Assembly: GCA_002633005.1 (NCBI GenBank) | Contig: NMRA01001001.1 | Span: 18,476 to 73,588 of the forward strand | Direction: 5' to 3' | DNA from: Phoronis australis | Taxonomy: Eukaryota; Phoronida; Phoronidae | Length of the DNA stretch: 55,113 nucleotides | Shown: positions 22,528-31,212 of the stretch, piece by piece | How the letters are laid out: every line of letters starts with the position of its first letter | Position numbering within the stretch: position 1 is the first letter of the stretch | The notes under the pieces: model-generated | Database searches by the model: none | What the model was told of the DNA's origin: nothing | What the model saw: the letters and a program-made list of their open reading frames with translations, nothing else | Made by a program: the position numbers and the translations under genes

Positions 22528-25415
22528 TTTTGTGGGACGGGGAGTCCATTTCTGACATTATTTTATAGATGCAAGGTCAAAGTCAAGGTCAAATGAGAGA
22601 TCAAAGGTCACGTTGAATTGAGCCAAGGAAAATTCATCTCTTTTGCAAGACAAAAAGTTAAATTTATGGAAAATGCAGAATTATCATTTCTGTGATACCA
22701 CTATATCAAGAATAAGGGATAGCTAACTACTGGAATAAGTTGTCCTCCCAAATCTAAATAACTAGTTTGAAATATTGTTGTACCAGACCTACGCATGCCG
22801 CTCAGGAAGGCCCATGGCACCCATCACCTTGGACCATCTTCATGCTTTATTAGCTGAAACAGAGCTGAACTTGATTCAAGCGACCAGCAGTGTGCCCCGT
22901 GTGACTCGAAAACACCATCTTGAGTAGAGAACAGACACTAAGCCACACTGCCTCCTCATAGTGAATAGGGGTATGCGTATAGATTATGCGTAATCCGTGC
23001 AAGTTACATATACGTAGACTAGGATGGGCACTATTATTAATCCAGGGAAAACTTGTAAACTATGACTTTTGGAACTTTCTATAAAATAATGTAAATTTCC
23101 TGACTGGCTTATTTTACTGGGGATTGAAGACTCACTGGTTCTCGAGAAAATTTCACCCCCCTATGCGTCGGTGTTCATAGAGAACAGCTTCAAGGAAATG
23201 GACCACGAGTCACTGACTGCGAGAAGTTCAACTTGACACCTCCGAGTGCACTCAGAGAGGGGTTATTGGCGTCTCTGACAGCTAGTTCAAACCAAGAACT
23301 ACTCTCCGTCCACTACCCTCACGTCTTGTGACCTCTTATGTTGGCGGCACTTATTCAGGTAGTTCCGGAAAAACTCCAAACGACCTGCTTCAAAAGCTGG
23401 ACAACACCACCTCCGGAGCAGAATGATTTGGGACATAAAGCGAAGAGATTTAACCAAAATGGCATTGTTACCCTTCCTCAGACTGCCGTATTTGCCGATC
23501 TGGGCTATAGGGAGTGGGCTCAACAAGTTCATACTGTAATGTACATTGCTATGGCGTCTAAATGCCATGGCCTTCCCTCGACAGTACAGGCTTCTTCAGT
23601 AAATTCAGTATTTTGACTTTTTCTTAGTGCTTTGTAACATTCACTGCTAACCGAAATTAAAAGCTGACTGCTCTTCTCTTGCCCAATGTCCAGCTTGTTC
23701 TTGAATGTACTTGGGGATTGTGCTTCTCTATCTCCTCTGCAATCTTTCTCTAGTCATCCCCGTCCAGGTCCACTAATCCCTTCTTGTACTTCATCTTTTT
23801 CCTGTCACTCCACTACGTGTCGTTTGCTCTTCACCACCTTCATTCCACATGACTTATGTTCTCCATAGCAGTATCAAGGTGGGCACACCCACTGAAACTC
23901 TTTAACCACATGTCCACTTCATTGCTCGGCTCTCATTAAAATGCCCCTTATAATCCCAGAACCTTTTACTCGTTTGATATACAGTATGCCTGTTCTTCGA
24001 ATTGGTCAGCTGGTACTACAGTCTTATCACCCAAGTGTTGACAGCTGTGTCCAGCTTTGAATAGAACTTCCTGACATTATTGTACAGGTGCTCCACACAC
24101 AGCAAACTTCAATATAAACTTCGAAAGAACTCTTTCAAGCTGCTAAACTTGGTATAAACTTCTTTCCAGAAATGTTTGGCACCTTAGTCGAAGACTTATC
24201 GACCATTTGTCGAACTTTTGTCGCAGTTTAGGTTGACGTTGCGCCTAGTCGATTATTGTTTATTTACGAATGGAGTTACATGCAAATTGTGAAAATTAAG
24301 ACAAGATAGTTGGAGGGGCTATCATATTCTAGTCGAAAAGAATTTCGATTTTTTTTTGTTAATTTTGAAAACTGCTACACCAGCGCAGGTACCGTACACA
24401 ATTATGTTGACCCGCTACGAAGAAATATGTCAACATCTCCTTGAGACAGGGTTGTTGAAGGATCATCTGTAGGCAGACCACCAGCTCTTCATAAGACTTG
24501 GCCCCTTTGAGTGGACATTGAGCAACAACATATGATAAGATTGTATACCTACAAAGCATAAGATTACTACCCCGATGGCCCATGTCACCACTCCGAGAAA
24601 AACAGCTACTCCGAAGGCCCATTTCTCCGAAAAAAATACCGTTACTACGATTTTTTAGTCGATCTTACTAAATTTTCTCAAAATTTCACGAATACCCAAA
24701 ATGTATTCCAATGACTTATTTCTGCCATTTGTACTGTCTTTGTAGTTTACAACTCTTGTATCCCATCTTCTTTGAAGTTCGGTTGATCGACAGAAAATGA
24801 GTTACATTACATGCGCGCACCCAAGGCGATGTGGGCAAAAAGGTCCGCCTCAAAACAACAAAATGTCCGAGAAAACGAGAAAAAAATTCTCTAAAGGGGC
24901 GCGAATGCACATTTCATAGCGCTGAACGCGATATCCTGTTTTTTAGTCTCAGGTTTTTTGTTTGTTAAGGTCCACATTACCAAAAATTTTAGCCCCCCAT
25001 ATAGTAACTCGGTGCGCGCATGTATTCGTATTATAAACTGCAACAAAGGCGTGGGTTTCTTTTCGGAGTAGACGTTTTTCGGAGTAGTGTTTTTTGGAGT
25101 AATGAACAGTAACCATACTAGACATTCCAGCATTGAACTGCTGAGCGTATGAGCATTTCCATGCCATATGCTTTCTCTATTGTGCCAATGCAACCCTCAT
25201 GAAACTTGTGAGCAAAATGTTTGGCCCACTAGAGTACACGTATGTAATAGTGAGCATTTTGAAAATATATCTTTAAGAGGTTAACGAAGAAAGTGAAAAA
25301 TATTTAGATAAAAAACTAAATGTCAGAAGGCTGCTTGGCAGTTTTGATATTTGACCTCTGGTTTGACCTTGGAAATAATAAAGTAACACCAGAAATGGAC
25401 TCCCCATCACAGAAA
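22528..25415. mobile_element. Segment bounded by inverted repeats, possible DNA transposon
   Basis: 22529-22610 and 25343-25415 are inverted copies of each other at moderate identity. They share GGGGAGTCCATTTCTG, an ATTATTTTAT-like run and AAGGTCAA-rich sequence. Inside lies a second inverted pair of TACTCCGAAAAA-type short repeats (24587-24640 and 25061-25102). Overlapping frames on both strands at 23299-23616 resemble no transposase I can name. The arms may be a terminal inverted repeat or simply two opposite copies of one dispersed repeat. Confidence 0.4.
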
Positions 25416-25734
25416 ATAATATAAACAATGTATTACTTGACCCTGTTAGTCATCAACTTGAAAAAAACAAAGTGGGTCGAAATTCAAAATGGCGAAATCC
25501 GCCATCTTGAATTGCAAAATGTGCTCAAAGTTGCACTAAGTGCAACCAAGCTAATTTTGTTCTCCTGGTCATATTTAATATATTTCAACAAAAAACTTTA
25601 CACTAATCAACATTGCAGGGTTCACTATGGGAGCTGTTGGGCTTGCGACTAGACAACAAGTGTCTCATATTTATCTAAACATTTATTTGTTATAATCACT
25701 ACAAAACAATAACTTTTTAAAACCACTCTGAGGT

Positions 25735-25920
25735 GGTGGCGTATTACAACTATCATTAAAATCTCGTGATATATTTACACCGACCTCTAGTCTATATACA
25801 CTGTCACGACGTTTCGGTCGGTCTATTCTCCGGCTATCGTCAGGTTTTTCTGCGTTCTTAGAAGAACGAGCACAGATATGTGGTACACTCATGGTGTGAT
25901 TTTTTGTCCGAGGCAGGATT
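25735..25920 (-). repeat. Left terminal repeat of the Penelope-like element (inverted orientation)
   Basis: On the minus strand it reads AATCCTGCCTCGGAC at the start, then CTGACGATAGCCGGAGAATA, CCGAAACGTCGTGACAG and TGTATATAGACTAGAGGTCG. The CTGACGA and CGAAAC boxes resemble the conserved core of hammerhead ribozymes, which are known from Penelope repeats. I could not confirm the helices or cleavage site by eye. Confidence 0.7.
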
Positions 25921-26833
25921 TGACCCCCCGAAGAGGTGGAAACTATACGTTGATGGCACATTCACAATATTCAACCAAGACTCAGAAAATCCATCAGAGT
26001 TCCTTGACCATCTGAACAACATAGCGCCTACAATTAGATTCACAATGGAAGAAGAGACAAATAACAGTCTCCCTTTCCTAGACGTACTAGTGACTCGTGT
26101 CGAAGGACAGTTAACAACGTCAGTCTACTATAAGAAGACCCACACAGAACGATGCCTTGACTTCAACTCCAACCACATCAAAGGAGTCAAGAAGGGTATA
26201 ATCAAATGCCTTGCATTAAGATCGAAAGAAATCTGCAGTGATACAGCACTCCAAGCAGAAATGACCAACCTAACGGAGACATTCGAAGGAAATGGCTACC
26301 CAAGGGATTTCATCAAGTCGGCTTTAACATCGCAGAGAAAAGAGAAAGTGGCAGAAGAACGCCCACTGCAGCTTATGTGCTTACCGTGTATTCACGGAAT
26401 AACCAAGAAACTAGGACGCATATGTATAGAATTTAAAATAACAGTATACCGCAGATCAGACAGAATGGGTCGCCAATTGACAAAAGTCAAACCAAGAACT
26501 GACATGGGGAAAAAGAAAAATGTTATCTATGGAATTCCATGTGAATGTGGTGAATCATATATCGTTGAAACATTAAGACCACTGGAGACGAGAATTGCTG
26601 AACATAAGAGGTGTTGTAGAGAGGGTAATACCTCATCAGGAGTAGCAGAACACATGTGGTCGAAACACACTATCCAGTGGAATAACAGCCGAATACTTGA
26701 CAGTGAAACAGGTGGGACTAAGAGAGAGATAAAGGAAGCCATGTACATGAAAGTACAAGGCAATGTCTTCAGTCAGCCAAGCAAACAACCAAGTGACGCC
26801 TGGCTCAGTCTACTTAGGAAGGTTCAAGTATAA
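25920..26833 (+). pseudogene. Penelope-like RT C-terminus with GIY-YIG endonuclease
   Basis: The 305-codon uninterrupted frame starts right after the inverted repeat with DPPKRWKLYVDGTFTIF. The catalytic YVDD box is changed to YVDG, losing the second metal-binding aspartate. It continues with NNSLPFLDVLVTR and TSVYYKKTHT (thumb region of Penelope RTs). The endonuclease follows: KNVIYGIPCECGESYIVETL, then RPLETRIAEHKR (conserved arginine region), HMWSKHTIQW and a conserved glutamate in REIKEAMYMK. GIY-YIG enzymes nick DNA to prime reverse transcription in canonical Penelope elements. The endonuclease frame is intact, but the N-terminal RT is absent and the active site is altered, so the copy is dead. 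Confidence 0.85.
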
Positions 26834-26856
26834 TAAAAATTCCTCTAAGTAAATGG

Positions 26857-26955
26857 ATGACTCCGTGGTGCAGTGGTTAAGGTGTTGCGGTTAAGGTGCT
26901 GGACTAGAGTTTTCTGTAGTTTCAGAAGTCTTGAGTTCAAATCCTGCCTCGGACA
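26857..26955 (+). ncRNA. tRNA-like (SINE-type) segment with Pol III boxes
   Basis: TGGTGCAGTGG at 26866-26876 fits the A-box consensus and GTTCAAATC at 26935-26943 fits the B-box. Between them AAGGTGCTGGACTAGAG resembles the anticodon arm of Leu/Ser-type tRNAs. A duplicated GGTTAAGGTG lengthens the D-arm region, and no acceptor stem closes, so it is not a working tRNA. Its 3' half runs into the right terminal repeat of the Penelope-like element, and the same AATCCTGCCTCGGAC stands at the head of the left repeat. Confidence 0.6.
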
Positions 26956-27110
26956 AAACGTACACCATGAGTGTTCTACTTATCCGTGCTCGTTCGTCTA
27001 AGAACGCGGGAACACCTGACGATGGCCGGAGAATACACCGACAGTGTATATAGACTACAGGTCGGTGTAATTAGATCAAGAGATTTTAATAATAGTTGTA
27101 CTACAAAACA
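26941..27110 (+). repeat. Right terminal repeat of the Penelope-like element
   Basis: It matches the reverse complement of 25735-25920: AATCCTGCCTCGGAC, CCTGACGATGGCCGGAGAAT, CAGTGTATATAGACTACAGG. Compared with the left copy it lacks about 16 bases that include the CGAAAC box, so the ribozyme-like core is destroyed here. Confidence 0.75.
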
Positions 27111-27424
27111 ACATCAAATAATACACTTTTTATGTTTCAATTACTTTCCTTGTACTCAATTTCAGATATTATTTTTGTTATACTTGTAAAATATACTAGT
27201 AAAGTTTAGCAGTTCGCATACAATTCCTTTCAACACAACGTGTTCAAAGATCTGTTTGGTAGCCTCTATGGGCTAGTGATTCACAATGTTGCGTCTAAAC
27301 ATCACAAAATTTAGTTGTAAAAACTAAATGTGATACAGACGTGACGTGAAGCATTTCTCGCAAGCACTTCCAGTATGCCGTTAACACAGTACTCGCAACG
27401 ACCTCTTTTAGCAACTTCTATGGA

Positions 27425-28201
27425 TCAGCGACCAACACTGTTGTAGGTAACGTTAAGCGAAACAACTTCTTTTCTGGTCTTCTTTCCTGGTGCAGGTTTC
27501 GGAGACTTAATCTCGTCCAACGGTGGCCGGCCTCGCTTGGGAGCTTTGCACAGTTTTGTCGCAATAAGGGTCCGGAAAGTTCTCAGCTTTGTGCTTCGAC
27601 GAACACAGTTTTTTTTGGTACAACAGCCAAGCATTGGCAACAATAACGAATATAATGTACCACCTTCCGGATGTGACACCGTACTTTTACTTTGCTGACA
27701 GAGCATCCAACAGGTCGACACCACCCATAAAGTTATTGCACTGGTTGCACAAAAACGGCCTTGGAATTAAGACATGGGCCTCAGAGCTCTTGTCTCATAT
27801 TCTAACATTATCAGTTGGACTACCGCCAAAAAGGCGACATGACAGTTACTGGCTTGTTGCCATACCTGTGCACAACGCAGATGTATTCGTCGATCTCAAC
27901 TTTTTCTTCAAATGAACCTCTTCATTATTTTTGAGACTGCGCCCATGGATACGATTGTATCATTTGCTAGTAGTGGTTCATCGTCACTGTCAGAGCTTTC
28001 ATCATGGTCATCAAGTTGCTAGGGAACGAAGTTACCTTCATCATCATGATCATCATCACTAACTATGCCCTCCAAGTCACTTTTATTTCCATCTAACAAA
28101 TGTGACGCATCACCCAACTCGAGGGTTTCCTCTTTGTTTTGAATCTGATAATTAAAAGGAATTCGATTAGCCCATTCGATTTCGGTACCAAATGTTTCCA
28201 A
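27425..28201 (-). pseudogene. piggyBac-like transposase remnant
   Basis: The minus-strand frames show VEIDEYICVVHRYGNKPVTV near 27880 and NNFMGGVDLLDAL near 27725. SGRWYIIFVIVANAWLLYQK at about 27680-27620 and a basic tail with KAPKRGRPP (AT-hook-like) near 27540 follow. The MGGVD and RWY..NAWLLY motifs are hallmarks of the C-terminal part of piggyBac/PGBD transposases, which cut and paste DNA at TTAA sites. An acidic frame at 28201-28019 (SDDDHDDEGNFVP) could be the N-terminal region; the catalytic core between them is missing. Frameshifts and stops are frequent, so this is a decayed, internally deleted copy. Confidence 0.65.
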
Positions 28202-28569
28202 GTAAAAATATTGACAAATAGTAAGTACTAAACAATAACATTAGTTCACGAAAACGCTAGTTGAGATCCTATACAATCATAATGTTGAATGTGATGGCAA
28301 AGAGAAAACGGACGAACGAGCTGGTAGCATAAAAAGCAAATTGTTTACTTTATTTACACAAAAATTAAAATCTACCATATCAAACTTAGATACTGTTTAG
28401 AAGAATAAATATATTGCTCAAAAGAAAAAAGAACAAACTACTGCACTTTTGTAAAAAATATTTAGCACTTCCGGTCATATCGGACTAGTGTGCAGTTGAC
28501 TGAACAATGCTCTCCGTATTTTTCAATATTTAAAGTGTCTCCCGTAATTTAAACGTGTCTTCCGTCATT

Positions 28570-29159
28570 ATGAGTGATAAGCCAGCACCAAATTCAAAGA
28601 AAAGGAGACAAGCTAGTAAAAACAGCGAGCACGAAGCAGGCCACGTTGGACGAAAGTCTTGCAGGCATTGCCGGGAAATCGAGCCGACATGAAGTATGTC
28701 TAAAAGACGAGTTTAAAGCTGCACTTATGGATCCAGAAGTTATTTTGACATTTAAGAATATGTTTCAAGGCTGGCTAGATGAAAAGTGAACTTTCTGCAG
28801 GCTTAGAAATTCAGTGTGTGGAAAAGTTGAAAGAAAATGACCAGGAAATAACTACGATAAGGCAAAAACTGTCCAATTTGAGGCAAAAGTATGACTCTGA
28901 TATTGTCGCCTTACAAGAAGAGTGTGATAAGCAGCAACAGTATAGCAGGAGAAATGTTCTAGTTATTGCTGGTAAAAAAGAGACAGAGGGAGAATCAACT
29001 GATAAAATTGTGTTAGAATTGGCTAAGAAAATGGGTGCCAATACCAATGAGGCCGATATAAGTAGAAGTCACAGAATAGGACGCGCTTCAGTCAAGCATA
29101 GCAGCCAGTCAATTCAGACACTATGCCGTCCTATTGTGGTTAAGTTTACCACATACAAT
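28570..29159 (+). pseudogene. Tx1-like ORF1 protein, N-terminal part (copy B)
   Basis: The ATG at 28570 begins MSDKPAPNSKKRRQASKNSE. After a frame change near 28640 it reads KQATLDESLAGIAGKSSRHE and DEFKAALMDPEVILTFKNMF, which parallels DDLKEALMDGEIQFMF in copy A. After another frame break near 28790 comes a coiled coil (ENDQEITTIRQKLSNLRQKY), then QQQYSRRNVLVIAGK, the start of the RRM-like domain, and SRSHRIGR. The frame ends in RPIVVKFTTYN exactly where the next LINE is inserted. This is an RNA-binding retrotransposon protein, disabled here by frameshifts and the insertion. Confidence 0.75.
29153..29159. repeat. 7-bp target-site duplication, left copy
   Basis: ATACAAT, repeated at 34026-34032. 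It bounds the nested LINE. Confidence 0.8.
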
Positions 29160-29160
29160 C

Positions 29161-29195
29161 ACATACTATCTGCGCATGCTCGAAAAATGGCGGCA
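29161..29195 (+). promoter_or_regulatory. Candidate NRF1-like and YY1-like sites at the LINE 5' end
   Basis: CTGCGCATGCTCG (29170-29182) fits the NRF1 core TGCGCATGC. AAAAATGGCGGC (29183-29194) fits the YY1 motif AANATGGCGGC. Both lie within 35 bases of the element's first base, where an internal LINE promoter would be. Function is inferred. Confidence 0.45.
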
Positions 29196-29219
29196 GCCTT
29201 TTAAATTCGCTCCTGTTCA

Positions 29220-29951
29220 ATGGATGATTCTGAGTGGCAAATTGTACGTAAACGTAAACCAAGCAAGGACAGTAGCGAGTTAAGGACAACTATGAACCGT
29301 ACAGGTAGCAAAAAGTCTAATTCTCAACCTACAATTAGTGAAGCTATATCTAGCATGCCGACCTACCCAGCTCCACGTGATCATCAAGGTGAGATATCTG
29401 AACTCATATTGAAAGAAATCCTAGATCTAGAGTCTGCACAAGATGGGCTTAGAAAAACGTTTGAATCAAAAATGGATAAAATACGCAATGAGGTTACAAA
29501 TTCAATTGATATCAAGCTAAAATCTTTCAAGGCGGATATTGATATGGATTTTGCACGTCTTGAAAACCGCGTCAACGCATTGGAGAAGCATTACACTCAT
29601 GGTTCAGATTTAGTTATTCAGAACTACCCTTTGAAAAACAATGACTTGTGTATTATCGCATCAGTCATTGTCAACGCAACCCGACCTTTAGGTGAAGTGA
29701 TTGAGGAATTGTTATGTAGCATGGACCTGTCTTCAGATATGACCTTACTGGACTGCACCCGTCTGAATCCTCGACAGGGGGATACTAGACCTCCCTTGGT
29801 CAAATTTGCGGTTGAGTCACTGGCTCAAAAAATTCTAGTGTTGCGGAACAAGCAAAAGTTAAAGGGGACGCCTATATTTCAACGAGTTTTTCTTCGTGGA
29901 AGCAAATCTCACACGGACAGGTTAATAGCTCACTTGCGAGTTTCTCGCTAG
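29220..29951 (+). CDS. Nested LINE ORF1 protein
   Basis: An uninterrupted 243-codon frame. The N-terminus is basic (RKRKPSKDSSELR). The middle is a long helical, charged stretch (LKEILDLESAQDGLRKTFES to ARLENRVNALEKHY) that should form a coiled coil. The C-terminus (SDLVIQNYPLKNN, LLDCTRLNPRQ, RPPLVKFAVESLAQKILVL, FLRGSKSHTDRLIAHLR) has the look of the RRM-like and C-terminal domains of LINE ORF1 proteins. Such proteins coat the element RNA and assist target-primed reverse transcription. The frame is intact, unlike the ORF1 frames of the two Tx1-like copies, which agrees with its being the younger insertion. The first ATG (29220) follows a 60-base leader. Confidence 0.75.
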   Translation: MDDSEWQIVRKRKPSKDSSELRTTMNRTGSKKSNSQPTISEAISSMPTYPAPRDHQGEISELILKEILDLESAQDGLRKTFESKMDKIRNEVTNSIDIKLKSFKADIDMDFARLENRVNALEKHYTHGSDLVIQNYPLKNNDLCIIASVIVNATRPLGEVIEELLCSMDLSSDMTLLDCTRLNPRQGDTRPPLVKFAVESLAQKILVLRNKQKLKGTPIFQRVFLRGSKSHTDRLIAHLRVSR

Positions 29952-30303
29952 TCACTGTGACGTCACCGGAAAGGGGGCAAAACCCGCCATATTGCTCTTG
30001 TTTTGCCCCGAGTCTTTGCTACACACGCTAAAACTTACTGGAGTTCTTATGGTGAATTTTACGCTTAAAACGTTAAAACAACTTAAGATATGGTAGATGG
30101 GTCGTGGAATAACTGTGAATAGACGAAGAAAATGTGACCTTGTTATGTTGTGCGAAGCTGTGAACGGACTGAAATTGGAACTTAACCCGCTCTAGGCCTG
30201 AATGGCGCAGGCATACAATGTACAGGGGCGATAGTGTATCCCCATAAAAAGATATTCACTTCAAAATACAGCAAATAAAATCAAATGAAACATGCATATG
30301 TGC

Positions 30304-31212
30304 NNNNNNNNNNNNNNNNNNNNNNNNNNNNNNNNNNNNNNNNNNNNNNNNNNNNNNNNNNNNNNNNNNNNNNNNNNNNNNNNNNNNNNNNNNNNNNNNN
30401 NNNNNNNNNNNNNNNNNNNNNNNNNNNNNNNNNNNNNNNNNNNNNNNNNNNNNNNNNNNNNNNNNNNNNNNNNNNNNNNNNNNNNNNNNNNNNNNNNNNN
30501 NNNNNNNNNNNNNNNNNNNNNNNNNNNNNNNNNNNNNNNNNNNNNNNNNNNNNNNNNNNNNNNNNNNNNNNNNNNNNNNNNNNNNNNNNNNNNNNNNNNN
30601 NNNNNNNNNNNNNNNNNNNNNNNNNNNNNNNNNNNNNNNNNNNNNNNNNNNNNNNNNNNNNNNNNNNNNNNNNNNNNNNNNNNNNNNNNNNNNNNNNNNN
30701 NNNNNNNNNNNNNNNNNNNNNNNNNNNNNNNNNNNNNNNNNNNNNNNNNNNNNNNNNNNNNNNNNNNNNNNNNNNNNNNNNNNNNNNNNNNNNNNNNNNN
30801 NNNNNNNNNNNNNNNNNNNNNNNNNNNNNNNNNNNNNNNNNNNNNNNNNNNNNNNNNNNNNNNNNNNNNNNNNNNNNNNNNNNNNNNNNNNNNNNNNNNN
30901 NNNNNNNNNNNNNNNNNNNNNNNNNNNNNNNNNNNNNNNNNNNNNNNNNNNNNNNNNNNNNNNNNNNNNNNNNNNNNNNNNNNNNNNNNNNNNNNNNNNN
31001 NNNNNNNNNNNNNNNNNNNNNNNNNNNNNNNNNNNNNNNNNNNNNNNNNNNNNNNNNNNNNNNNNNNNNNNNNNNNNNNNNNNNNNNNNNNNNNNNNNNN
31101 NNNNNNNNNNNNNNNNNNNNNNNNNNNNNNNNNNNNNNNNNNNNNNNNNNNNNNNNNNNNNNNNNNNNNNNNNNNNNNNNNNNNNNNNNNNNNNNNNNNN
31201 NNNNNNNNNNNN
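30304..31212. other. Assembly gap (run of N)
   Basis: 909 unknown bases. Predicted frames across it are artefacts of the Ns. The real length may differ. Confidence 0.99.

Larger units (their letters stand above)
25735..27110 (+). mobile_element. Penelope-like retroelement with inverted terminal repeats
   Basis: A central frame encodes the end of a Penelope-type reverse transcriptase and a GIY-YIG endonuclease. It is flanked by 25735-25920 and 26941-27110, which are inverted copies of one sequence. Penelope-like elements are known for LTR-like repeats that may be direct or inverted and for heavy 5' truncation. Here the RT sequence begins immediately inside the left repeat, so most of the RT is missing. 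Confidence 0.85.

Noticed and set aside
23299-23616. Overlapping open frames of about 90 codons on both strands
   Set aside because: No recognisable motif on either strand. Probably chance frames within a repeat-bounded segment.
26857-26955. Functional tRNA gene
   Set aside because: A and B boxes are good but the acceptor stem does not pair and the D-arm region is duplicated, so I call it tRNA-like only.
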